NCBI GenBank assembly: GCA_945891385.1
Contig: CAMDDJ010000011.1
Coordinates: forward strand, 1-64,000
DNA length: 64,000 nucleotides
Direction: 5' to 3'
From: Candidatus Kuenenia stuttgartensis
Lineage (GTDB): Bacteria > Planctomycetota > Planctomycetia > Pirellulales > UBA1268
This document shows, in pieces, positions 9,149 through 17,911 of the stretch (position 1 is the first letter of the stretch; every line of letters starts with the position of its first letter). The notes beneath the pieces are model-generated. The model had not been told where the DNA came from, searched no databases, and worked only from the letters and a program-made list of their open reading frames with translations. The position numbers were made by a program, and so were the translations under genes.

Positions 9149-10477
9149 ATGCCGTCTCGGATTCGTGTCGATGATCTGCCTCTTACTGTGTTGCTGATCG
9201 TGGCTGCGGGCTTCTTCTGCCCGCCCGGCGCTGCCCGCGGTGATGGCGGCGTGGCGGATGAGCCGGCCGCGGTCATCGAGGACTACCTCCTCGAGGCGGC
9301 CCGGCCCGGCCGGGAAGCGGAGGCCGCCGAACTCGGGGCCACGCTCGTCGAGGAGCATGCCGACGACGCGCTCGTGCTCGATTCGCTGGCCTGGGCGATC
9401 CTGACCGACGAGACGGTGCTTGAGCGAGACCTGCCGCTCGCCCTGGCTGCCGCTCGCCGGGCCCAGGAACTCAGCAGTGACGATGATCCCCAGGTGCTCG
9501 AGACCCTGGCCCGGGCGCTGATCGTCAGCGGGCTACGGGATGAGGGTCTGGCGATGCACCGGCGGGCGATCGCGGCCTGCGGTGACGATCCCTCCACACG
9601 GCTCGTGCTCGAAGAGATTCTCACGGAGTACCTCGACCCGCCGCCGGTCGTGGACCTCACCGACCAGGAGCGGCTGCAGGAACTTGGGATTAAACTGCGG
9701 AGGCTGGCGGCGGCGGGCCAGGGCGTGGCCGTGAGCGACCTGCTGGATCGGACAACGGTGCGGCCTTGTATGGTGAAGCTCGCCGCTCCCGCCGAGTCGA
9801 TCCTCACGAGCGAGCAACTTTTTGAAAAGGTGCGGCCGAGCGTGGTGGTGATGGCCTCGCTCGAACCGGTGCCCGAGGATCAATATCACGACGTTTCAAT
9901 CGCTTCGGGCTTCGTGATCGATTCTGCCGGGATCGTGGTCACCAACTACCATGTCGTGGACGTACCCGATGCGCCGATCCTCGCGGCGCTGACGGCGGCC
10001 GGCGAGGTGATTCCCGTCACCGAAATCCTGGCGGTCAGCCCGCTGGCCGACATTGCGATCTGTCGGATCGCCAAGCAAGGCCTGCCGGCGCTCGCCGTCG
10101 TGGCCGATGCCAAGCCGGGCTGCCGGCTGCATGCCTTGAGCCACCCGGATGCCGCCTTCTACTCGCTGACCGACGGTGTCTTGTCTCGCTACTTCACCCA
10201 CCGGGCCGACGGACAGGCCAAGCGGATGTTTACGACCACGGTCGACTTCGCCGTCGGCTCGAGCGGCGGCCCGCTGGTGGACGACCGCGGCAACGTGGTG
10301 GGCATCGTGTCGAGCACGCTTGCGATCTATGCCGAGGACGAACCCCCGGCCGACGCCGCCCCGGATTTCGTGCCGGAGGCCGACTTTCAGATGGGCCTCA
10401 ACATGTGCGTGCCGGCCGCCGACATCCTCCGGCTCGTCGGTGGACGGGGTGCGCATCCAGGAACTGCGGCGCCGTAA
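9149..10477 (+). CDS. Exported trypsin-like serine protease with helical N-terminal domain
   Basis: A 442-residue protein with an N-terminal signal or anchor (LPLTVLLIVAAGFFCPP). Residues 40-200 are helical and TPR-like, tracking mature ages or ranks of repeated Ala/Leu helices. The C-terminal half is a chymotrypsin-fold domain of the HtrA type. The triad is visible: His in VTNYHVVD (about residue 266), Asp in PLADIAIC (about 300) and Ser in VGSSGGPLVDD (about 370). No PDZ domain follows, unlike DegP/HtrA. The ATG at 9149 begins the signal sequence directly. It converges on the antiporter gene with 16 bp between stops. A role in envelope protein quality control or regulated proteolysis is inference. 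Confidence 0.88.
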   Translation: MPSRIRVDDLPLTVLLIVAAGFFCPPGAARGDGGVADEPAAVIEDYLLEAARPGREAEAAELGATLVEEHADDALVLDSLAWAILTDETVLERDLPLALAAARRAQELSSDDDPQVLETLARALIVSGLRDEGLAMHRRAIAACGDDPSTRLVLEEILTEYLDPPPVVDLTDQERLQELGIKLRRLAAAGQGVAVSDLLDRTTVRPCMVKLAAPAESILTSEQLFEKVRPSVVVMASLEPVPEDQYHDVSIASGFVIDSAGIVVTNYHVVDVPDAPILAALTAAGEVIPVTEILAVSPLADIAICRIAKQGLPALAVVADAKPGCRLHALSHPDAAFYSLTDGVLSRYFTHRADGQAKRMFTTTVDFAVGSSGGPLVDDRGNVVGIVSSTLAIYAEDEPPADAAPDFVPEADFQMGLNMCVPAADILRLVGGRGAHPGTAAP

Positions 10478-10493
10478 CCCCGGCCGAGCCGCC

Positions 10494-11576
10494 TCAGGGA
10501 ATGCAGGCGAGGAACAGGTAGGTTGCGAAGAGCACGAGGTGCACCGCGCCTTGCATCATCGACGTCCGTCCGGTGCCGAGCGTGACGACGCTCACAAGCA
10601 GGGCTGTTGCCAGAAGCACGATGTCTTTCGGTTCGAGCCCGAGTACGAGTGGCAGGCGGTAGGCGGTTGCGCAGCAGACGATGACCGGCACGGTCAGACC
10701 GATCGTCGCGAGTGCCGAGCCGAGCGCGAGATTCATGCTGCTTTGCAGCCGGTTGGCGACCGCGGCCCGGATCGCCGCCCAGGTCTCCGGCAGGAGGACG
10801 ACCATTGCGACAACAATCCCGACCACGCCCCGGGGAAGGTGCCGCGTCTCGACGAATTTCTCGAGCGGGTGGGAAAGCACCTTGGCGAGTCCGACGATCG
10901 CGACGAGGGCGATGACAAGCAGCGCGAAGCTCGAGGCTGCCTGGCTGCGCGACGGGGGCGTGGCATGTGCATCTGCAAGCGCACCCTCCGGCGGCAGGAA
11001 GTAGTCGCGATGGCGGATCGTCTGCACGAAGACAAAGATTCCCCAGAGCGCGGCGGAGACGACGGCCACGAAGAGCGACTGGGCATGGCTATACGTGCCG
11101 ACACTGGTCGTGATCGTGAAGTCCGGCAGCACCAGCGTCACCACCGCGAGCACGATCAACGCTGCCAGGGCCCCACCAGCACCATCGACGCGAAAGGACT
11201 GCTCGCGATGGGCGAGGCCGCCGATGAGCGTACAGAGGCCGACGACGCCGGTCGTGATGATCATCACCGTGGCATAGACGGCGTCACGGGGGAGCGTCTC
11301 CATGCCGGTGCCACCGGCGACGAGCAGCGAGAGCAGGAGGGCCGCCTCGATCACCGTCACCGAGAGGGCGAGGACCAGCGTGCCGAGCGGTTCGCCGACC
11401 CGGTGGGCGATCATCTCGGCGTGATGCACGGCCGCGAGGACCGCGGCCACGAGCGCGACGCCGGAGGCCACGAGCAGCGCAGGCAGCTCTCCGAGCATGG
11501 CGGTCGCGGCGAGCACGGCGGCCGCCGCGAGCGGGGCGACAGTCGTCCAGTGATGCATGATGCGAGGTGTGGACAT
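10494..11576 (-). CDS. chaA: Calcium/sodium-proton antiporter, ChaA type
   Basis: An inner-membrane cation/proton exchanger of the CaCA superfamily, 360 residues with about ten or eleven TM segments. The first alpha-repeat is HHAEMIAHRVGEPLGTLVLA followed by VTVIEAALLL; the second is VVLLPETWAAIRAA followed by NLALGSALATIGLTVPV. Both contain the acidic residue expected in the transport site. The match to Escherichia coli ChaA, including HRVGEPLGTL, is close. The stop is 16 bp from that of the protease gene on the other strand. The start codon is followed by a short hydrophilic lead and TM1. Whether Ca, Na or K is the main substrate is not visible. Confidence 0.92.
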   Translation of the reverse strand: MSTPRIMHHWTTVAPLAAAAVLAATAMLGELPALLVASGVALVAAVLAAVHHAEMIAHRVGEPLGTLVLALSVTVIEAALLLSLLVAGGTGMETLPRDAVYATVMIITTGVVGLCTLIGGLAHREQSFRVDGAGGALAALIVLAVVTLVLPDFTITTSVGTYSHAQSLFVAVVSAALWGIFVFVQTIRHRDYFLPPEGALADAHATPPSRSQAASSFALLVIALVAIVGLAKVLSHPLEKFVETRHLPRGVVGIVVAMVVLLPETWAAIRAAVANRLQSSMNLALGSALATIGLTVPVIVCCATAYRLPLVLGLEPKDIVLLATALLVSVVTLGTGRTSMMQGAVHLVLFATYLFLACIP

Positions 11577-11637
11577 GGGCCGGTGAGTAGAGCCGGTGCC
11601 GGGCTTTTCGGCGACCTTCGGCCTCTCCTCATCCGCT

Positions 11638-14600
11638 TCACACGTTCTTTCCCGTGCCCCACCACCGCCAGGCTCCGCCGGCAGTGAACTGCCGCCAGCC
11701 CACCACGAGCCAGCGGGTCACGGCGTTGGCCAGCCACAAGCCCCAGAGCAGCATGAGCAGGCGATACCACCAGATCGACACCGTGACGACCCAGGGGTGG
11801 TCGAGATCACCCGGCCCCTGCGGCGTGAACCAGACGAGTCGGTTGCCGAACGAGCCATTGCCGGTGAGGAACATCTCCGGGCTGCCGAGCAGTCCACGAT
11901 TGACGACGACCACAAGCGTGATGAGGGCGGCGACCGTAACGCCCACAATGAAGAGCTGTGTGAGGTCGAAGAGCAGCCAGTGGCGGGCCGCTGGATCCTG
12001 CCGTCCGCGGTGGGAGAGGGCAAACAGCCAGGCGACGACGACCGCGGCGGCGAAGACCGAGACCTGCGTCAGACCGATCAGGAGCAGCACCCAGGCGTGG
12101 GTCGCCAGCGGCGTGTGCGGAACCTGGCCGAGCACGAGCCCGAGCACCACGGCCACGGCGAGAATCGCCCAGAACCGCACGGCCGGGCCCCGGGTCGGAC
12201 CGGCGGCCCAGAGGATCCACCGGGACTCGGGCACCCGCAACTCACTCGTGAGATTCGCGACTTCCACGGGCAGACTGACCGCATCGAACGCAGTCCGAAC
12301 GGCGAGGGGCAGGTCGCGGGCCCATTCCAGTTCGAGCGTCTGCCGGCCCGGCTGAAGCGACACGATCACCCGACCGTCGTCACGGCGGATCGGCAGCGAT
12401 CGCCCGTCGAGCCGCAGGGCGTTCACGCCGGCCTCCTCGGGCAGACCGACGGGAAACTCGCCCCCCAGGCTCGACTCGAGGTCGAGCGAAAGGAAGCCGT
12501 TACGCCGGCGACTGCCGAGTTCGAGCCGCCGTGCGGCCGACTGGATCGTGAGCGTGCGGCCGTCGACGGCTTCGGGTCGCTCGAGCTGCAGCGTCACCGA
12601 GTCACCCGGCCACGGATGCCAGACGGGCACCAGCGTCGCGCCGGCCTCTTCATAGACGGGCTCGATGCCCTCGGATCGAAGGTTCCAGACCGCCGAGGGC
12701 ACCACCGACCACCGTTCCACCCACTCCGGGCCGGCCTGCGATCGGAGGCTGATCTCGGACGTGATCGGTAGCTCGCTCTCCCAGCCAAACTCGTTGCCAT
12801 CGGCTGGAAGCGTGACCTCGATCACACCCTCGGGCCCGTCGCCCCGGCCGGTCAGCACCCGCTCGCCCGCGAGGAGCGGCACACGGAGCGTGATCGCCTG
12901 CCCCGGCTCCGACCGCCGCCGCACGGTCGTGTGCACCTTCCAGAGAAGGCCGATCTCGAGCACGCGATCGACCTCCACCACGCTCTTGTAGTGCCGCTGG
13001 TCGTACACGGCTTCGCCCGCCTCGGCAGCCTCGCGGCGGGTGAAGAAGAGCGGGCCGTCGGGGCGGCCGTCGGCGGCCAGGCCGCGGACGCTCCATTCGT
13101 CCGCCGCCAGGGTCATGCGCCTGGGCATGAGCTGGGCATTCCAGACCCATTCGGCCGCATCGGGCAGGATGCCCTCCACGACCACTCGATGGACCCCCTG
13201 CTCGAGCCAGACCCAGAGATACCCGTCACCCCGCCGGCAGACCGTCGCGGCCTCGCCATCCACCGTCACGGTCAGCGGCGACCAGGCGGGCAGTCGTCCC
13301 GGCAGGGGCACGCCGCAGGCGACGGCCGCATGCACCTCCGCCTCGAGCCGCACGTGGCCGGATGCGATGGTGAGCGCTGCGGTCGGAATTTCGGCCGCGT
13401 GGGGAAACGCGGTGGCGGTTTCGAGCAGCCGGCCGCGGAGGTCGTCGAGGAGTTCCGGCGACGGGAAATCCTGAGCGGCAGCCGGCTGCACGGCGGCCGC
13501 AAGACACCCCAGGGCCACCAGCGCGGCAGCCGCCGGAGCAGGCGGCGGCTGCCAGCTGCGGCGGGACGAGACCCGCGGAGCCCCCACCAGGCTGCGAAGC
13601 AGAAGCACGAGCAGGCCCACCCGGAGCACGGCCAGGATGCGGTTGATCCAGGCCGGAATCAGGATCGGCCGGAGCGTCTGTCCGCTGCCCACCGGGCCGT
13701 CCCAGCGGCAGACCACGCGGTTGCCGTCCCAAGCCGGCTTTGCGATTCCGGTCTGGGTGCAGGTGCCGGGGGCGAACTGCATGTTCGACGTCTGGAGTTG
13801 CACACCCGCCATCGCCCCGTCGCCAGCCTGCTGATACCGCCCTTTCGCCCGCCCCACCTCGATCGACGACGAGGACGTTGCCGGGACACCGCCAGGCAGA
13901 TCGAAGCGCGGGCTGCCACCGCGGAGCCCGAGGCCGAGGATGTCCATCAGGCCACGCTGGCGGTAGTGCATGCCATTGGGTTCGAGCTGGGGAAAGACCG
14001 CCGACTGAAGCTCTCCCGCCACGAACGGCACGAGGTGGAGGAGAAGCAGGCCGAGGGCCACGAGCTTCCAGGCACCCGCCCACCAGCCGGCTCGCTCTGA
14101 CCGTGTGACCCGCAGCAGGGCCACTGGCGCGAGCAGAAACAGCCAGGTGAACCGCGGAGACCCGGATTCATGGTAGGCCAGGCCGAAGGCGAGAAAGGCG
14201 AGTGCCGCCGCCGGGAGGCCCTGCATCCGAAACACACCCACCGTGAATACGAGCAGGAGAAAGAGATCGAGCAGCGTCCAGGCGGTCAGCCAGTCGCCAT
14301 CGACGCGGTCGGCGCCGAACAGGGCCAGCATCCGCCAGCCGGGCGGCAGCGAGAACGTGACGCTCAGCCGCTCGGCGTCCGCCTGCCAGCCGGTGGCCGA
14401 GATCGCCGCCGTTCGCTCGGTCCGGCCGATCGCCTGGATCGCGGGCCGCGGGCCGCGGAGTTCGACTCCTGCCGCGGCCGTCTCCGGACTGCGGGTGATC
14501 AGCTGCCGCTCGCCGTCGATTCGCACCACCTCGAGCCGATGCCCCTCTGCCGCGTCGAGTCGGGAGATCGTTCGGCATTCGCCAGTGATCGTATCTTCGG

Positions 14601-15705
14601 CGGTGATGCCCCGGCCGTCGTCGTCGAGCCAGAGCTGCCGAGCGAACTGAAAGCGGTCGGGCTGCCTCAGGCCGCCGCCGCTCGCCTTGACCGTCCAACG
14701 AAGCGGTACTGCCGTCTCCCAGCGAAACACCGGCAGGTTCCGCCACGACTCGGGAAAGGTCGTGAGGTTCACGTCCACCGGCGGAACTCCCTCGAACTCG
14801 GTCTCGCGGAACTCGGGGCGGGATCGCAGTGCGATCAGTTCGGCAGCTACCGCGGGAGTGGTGCCGGATGCGTAGGCGAGTTCACGGGTGTCTTCGGTGC
14901 GAAAGGCGTCGAGTTTGATGCTCCAGGTGCCTGCCCGCACCTGGGCCCGCAGTCGGCCGGTCGCGTCGATGGCGATCGGAAGCGGACCGTTCACCGTCGC
15001 GAGCTGCCAGCCCGCGGGGAGGATGCAGCCGAGATCCTCTTCGCGGCTCTTGCCCGAAACGGTCAGCTCGAGTTCCGTCCGCAGCCAGAGCGGAAGGCCG
15101 TCTTCGAGGACCCGGTAGACCTGCCCCGAGATCTGGTCCTGCTGCTCCTCCACCGCTCGGGCCCGCCGGAGCCAGAGCACTCCAGCCGCATCCCGATCGG
15201 GAATTCGCACCTCATGGCCGTCACGCATGAGCGAGACGAGGCCGATGGTCGGCGGCACGGCGATCCGCTCCGGAGGCGTCGGCCAGACGAATCGACCGCT
15301 GACCCGATGGACACCCGGCTCGAGCCGGATCGCGGGCAGACCTTCGCGGGCCACCACCGGCACCGCGGTGCCGTCGACGAGCACATCCTCGGGCCACGTA
15401 TCGGCATCACCGGGCAGCGGCAGCCATGTCTTGGCGAAGGCCCGCACTGTCAGGTTCCAGGATCCGCCGTCAGCGTTGGCGGAAACTGCGATCGCGGAGG
15501 GCCAGAGCGGGAGCCTCGCGCTGCCGTCGTCGTAGGGCGACGGGCAGCCGACGTCGGCCACGTCGTGAAGCACCCAGTCCCGCCAGGGCTCGAGCGGTGC
15601 GGGGACGGCCGCTGCGGATTCGGCCGCAGCCAGACGGCTGCCTGCGAATGTGCATGGCACCAGCAGCCAACTCACCAGAATCGCGGTCACGGCATGTCGG
15701 AGCAC
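11638..15705 (-). CDS. Large exported membrane protein of unknown function (1355 aa)
   Basis: I do not recognise a named family. A signal peptide (AVTAILVSWLLVPCTFAG) is followed by a conserved-looking N-terminal block (PWRDWVLHDVADVGCP, LPLPGDADTWPEDVLVDG, GVHRVSGRFVWP) and several beta-rich stretches. A TM cluster lies near residues 470-570 (LLDLFLLLVFTVGVF, LAFLAFGLAY, LFLLAPVALL), one TM near 680, and a second beta-rich region around 740-1150. A C-terminal cluster of five or six TMs follows (FWAILAVAVVLGLVLG, AWVLLLIGLTQVSVFAA, IWWYRLLMLLWGLWLANA). The two beta regions use similar phrases (GVHRVSGRF and GVHRVVVEG), suggesting internal duplication. It stands alone, 61 bp after chaA, and diverges from the PL11 gene. 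Confidence 0.85.
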   Translation of the reverse strand: MLRHAVTAILVSWLLVPCTFAGSRLAAAESAAAVPAPLEPWRDWVLHDVADVGCPSPYDDGSARLPLWPSAIAVSANADGGSWNLTVRAFAKTWLPLPGDADTWPEDVLVDGTAVPVVAREGLPAIRLEPGVHRVSGRFVWPTPPERIAVPPTIGLVSLMRDGHEVRIPDRDAAGVLWLRRARAVEEQQDQISGQVYRVLEDGLPLWLRTELELTVSGKSREEDLGCILPAGWQLATVNGPLPIAIDATGRLRAQVRAGTWSIKLDAFRTEDTRELAYASGTTPAVAAELIALRSRPEFRETEFEGVPPVDVNLTTFPESWRNLPVFRWETAVPLRWTVKASGGGLRQPDRFQFARQLWLDDDGRGITAEDTITGECRTISRLDAAEGHRLEVVRIDGERQLITRSPETAAAGVELRGPRPAIQAIGRTERTAAISATGWQADAERLSVTFSLPPGWRMLALFGADRVDGDWLTAWTLLDLFLLLVFTVGVFRMQGLPAAALAFLAFGLAYHESGSPRFTWLFLLAPVALLRVTRSERAGWWAGAWKLVALGLLLLHLVPFVAGELQSAVFPQLEPNGMHYRQRGLMDILGLGLRGGSPRFDLPGGVPATSSSSIEVGRAKGRYQQAGDGAMAGVQLQTSNMQFAPGTCTQTGIAKPAWDGNRVVCRWDGPVGSGQTLRPILIPAWINRILAVLRVGLLVLLLRSLVGAPRVSSRRSWQPPPAPAAAALVALGCLAAAVQPAAAQDFPSPELLDDLRGRLLETATAFPHAAEIPTAALTIASGHVRLEAEVHAAVACGVPLPGRLPAWSPLTVTVDGEAATVCRRGDGYLWVWLEQGVHRVVVEGILPDAAEWVWNAQLMPRRMTLAADEWSVRGLAADGRPDGPLFFTRREAAEAGEAVYDQRHYKSVVEVDRVLEIGLLWKVHTTVRRRSEPGQAITLRVPLLAGERVLTGRGDGPEGVIEVTLPADGNEFGWESELPITSEISLRSQAGPEWVERWSVVPSAVWNLRSEGIEPVYEEAGATLVPVWHPWPGDSVTLQLERPEAVDGRTLTIQSAARRLELGSRRRNGFLSLDLESSLGGEFPVGLPEEAGVNALRLDGRSLPIRRDDGRVIVSLQPGRQTLELEWARDLPLAVRTAFDAVSLPVEVANLTSELRVPESRWILWAAGPTRGPAVRFWAILAVAVVLGLVLGQVPHTPLATHAWVLLLIGLTQVSVFAAAVVVAWLFALSHRGRQDPAARHWLLFDLTQLFIVGVTVAALITLVVVVNRGLLGSPEMFLTGNGSFGNRLVWFTPQGPGDLDHPWVVTVSIWWYRLLMLLWGLWLANAVTRWLVVGWRQFTAGGAWRWWGTGKNV

Positions 15706-15887
15706 GGTTCGTCTGCCTGGAGAAAAAGCGACCCGCAGCTTCCGCCTGGGAAGCTATTCCCTCCCGATTGTCGCTTCGCCGGCCGGCCCATTCCACCATC
15801 TGCTAGATTCGGCGAGTGTCGCACTCCTTGGGCCGACGCGGCCCGAGGCTGCCCCCCGGTGCACCGGTCTGCGGAGACACTTCCATC

Positions 15888-17897
15888 ATGAGGCGGATCT
15901 CCCTCGGAATCGTGCTGGTGCTGGCCACGCTGGCCAGCGCCGAGGCCACGGCCGCGGCCGCGACCAGGCAGATGGAAAACCTCTCCCGCGGGATCGTGGC
16001 CCTGCCCAGACCGGATGGTGGCATCTTCGTCGGCTGGCGGCTGTTCGGCACCGATCCGGAGGGGATCGGCTTCAATCTCTACCGTGACGAAAACGCCGGC
16101 CCGCCGGTCAAGGTCAACGCCGAGCCGCTCGTCGGAGCGACCTGCTGTGTCGACGCCCAGGCGGATCCGATGGCTCGGCCGGAGTATTTCCTGCGGCCGA
16201 TCGTGGCCGGCGTCGAGGGCCCATCGAGCCGGTCGGTGAAGGCCTGGGCCGGCGATCACCTGGAGATCCCGATCAAGCCCCTCGAGGGCTACCAGCCCGG
16301 TGACGCATCCGTGGCTGATCTCGACGGCGACGGTGAACTCGAGATCGTGCTCCATCAGGTCTCCTCGCCGCGAGATAACGGCTCGCCGGGCGTCACGGGC
16401 GAACCGATCCTCGACGCCTACGAATTCGACGGCAGGCACCTCTGGCGGATCAACCTCGGCAAGAACATCCGCGAAGGTGAGCACTACACGCAGTTCATGG
16501 TCTACGACCTCGACGGCGACGGACGGGCGGAACTCGTCTGCAAGACCGCCGATGGCACAATCGATGGAACGGGCAACGCGATCGGCGACGCGAGCAAGGA
16601 CTGGCGGACGCTGGAGCCCGGCTCGCCCCGCGACGGTCGGATCCTCGCCGGCCCCGAGTACCTCACCGTGTTCGATGGCGTGAGCGGCAAGGCCCTGGCG
16701 ACGGTCGACTACGTGCCCGGCCGCGAGCCGATCAACGGCTGGGGTGGCATCGGCGGCAACGCCGGCAACGACTCGTTCGGCAACCGCTGCGACCGGTTTC
16801 TGGCCTGCGTCGCCTATCTCGACGGCGAGCGGCCGAGCGTGGTGATGGGCCGCGGGGTCTACGGCCGGATCGTGCTGGCCGCCTGGGATTGGCGGGCAGG
16901 CAGGCTCGCGCAACGGTGGGTGTTCGACACGGGCTCGAGCTACCCGCCCTTCACGGATGCCTCTCCTTACGCCGGCATGGGTGGCCACTCCCTCTCGGTG
17001 GGCGACATCGACGGCGACGGTCGCGACGAGATCGTCTATCAAGCGATCGTGGTCGATGACGACGGCACGGGTTTGTATTCGTCGGGCCTGCGGCACGGCG
17101 ACGCGATGCACCTGACCGACATCGATCCCGATCGGCCCGGCCAGGAGGTGTTCTCTGTCCAAGAGAACGAGGAGCATGCCGAGCGGTTCCAGACGCCCGG
17201 CGTGGCCCTGCGGGATGCCCGCACCGGCGAGATCCTCTGGAGCCACAGCCCCGCCGTTGACGTGGCTGCCGGACTCGCCGCCGACATCGATCCGCGGCAC
17301 CGGGGCCTGGAGGCCTGGGGCGGTCCGGGCGGCCTGCGAACCGCCCGCGGCGAACCGATCGGCCCCGCCCCCCGCGAGACGGACTGGTGCATCTGGTGGG
17401 ACGGCGATCCGTTACGGGAACTCGTCGCCACAGCCCGCGTGTGGCGGCGAGGTGGCCGCCGCCCCGGGCCTGGCCTTGATCGGGGCGGATTCGGTGCGGT
17501 CGGCCTCGGCGCCGGCCTGCCGCCGCGGGGGCCCGCGACGAGGGTGCTTAAGTGGAACCCCGAGGCCGGTCAGTCGGAACCGATCTTCGCCTGTGAGGCG
17601 GTGGGGGCGAGCCGCGGAGCGAACCTGCTCGGCGACCTCGTGGGCGACTGGCGGGAAGAGATGCTGCTCGTGTCACCCGACGGGAAGTCCCTTCGGCTCT
17701 ACACCACCACGATCCCGACCGACCTGCGGATCACCACGCTGCTTCACGACCCTCAGTATCGGCTGGGCATCGCCTGGCAGAACGTCGTTTACAACAAGCC
17801 GCCCCATCCCGGCTTCTTCCTGGGCCACGGCATGACCAACCCGCCGCGGCCGAATCTCCGGCTCCTCGGCGACGGCGAGGCCCTGCCCGCACCCTAG
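15888..17897 (+). CDS. Rhamnogalacturonan lyase, family PL11, exported
   Basis: Cleaves the rhamnogalacturonan backbone of pectin by beta-elimination. The 669-residue protein has a signal peptide (ISLGIVLVLATLASAEATA), then RQMENLSRGIVALPRPDGGI, the family's conserved opening, and an eight-bladed propeller. Calcium-loop motifs are DLDGDGELE, DLDGDGRAEL and DIDGDGRDE; GHSLSVGDIDGDG, CIWWDGDPLRELV and GDWREEMLL are also family-typical. A Gly/Arg/Pro-rich stretch of about 37 residues (around residues 516-552) sits between RELV and the next strand VLKWNP, where I expect the family to go almost directly from one to the other. The start at 15888 begins the signal peptide. Its partners would be the sulfatase and DUF1080 genes, but it is not in an operon with them. 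Confidence 0.9.
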   Translation: MRRISLGIVLVLATLASAEATAAAATRQMENLSRGIVALPRPDGGIFVGWRLFGTDPEGIGFNLYRDENAGPPVKVNAEPLVGATCCVDAQADPMARPEYFLRPIVAGVEGPSSRSVKAWAGDHLEIPIKPLEGYQPGDASVADLDGDGELEIVLHQVSSPRDNGSPGVTGEPILDAYEFDGRHLWRINLGKNIREGEHYTQFMVYDLDGDGRAELVCKTADGTIDGTGNAIGDASKDWRTLEPGSPRDGRILAGPEYLTVFDGVSGKALATVDYVPGREPINGWGGIGGNAGNDSFGNRCDRFLACVAYLDGERPSVVMGRGVYGRIVLAAWDWRAGRLAQRWVFDTGSSYPPFTDASPYAGMGGHSLSVGDIDGDGRDEIVYQAIVVDDDGTGLYSSGLRHGDAMHLTDIDPDRPGQEVFSVQENEEHAERFQTPGVALRDARTGEILWSHSPAVDVAAGLAADIDPRHRGLEAWGGPGGLRTARGEPIGPAPRETDWCIWWDGDPLRELVATARVWRRGGRRPGPGLDRGGFGAVGLGAGLPPRGPATRVLKWNPEAGQSEPIFACEAVGASRGANLLGDLVGDWREEMLLVSPDGKSLRLYTTTIPTDLRITTLLHDPQYRLGIAWQNVVYNKPPHPGFFLGHGMTNPPRPNLRLLGDGEALPAP

Positions 17898-17911
17898 GCG
17901 GGGTCCGCGGC

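Noticed and set aside
17400-17560. Frameshift in the PL11 lyase
   Set aside because: The frame is continuous and both flanks are in the same frame with family motifs; the segment is better read as an insertion.
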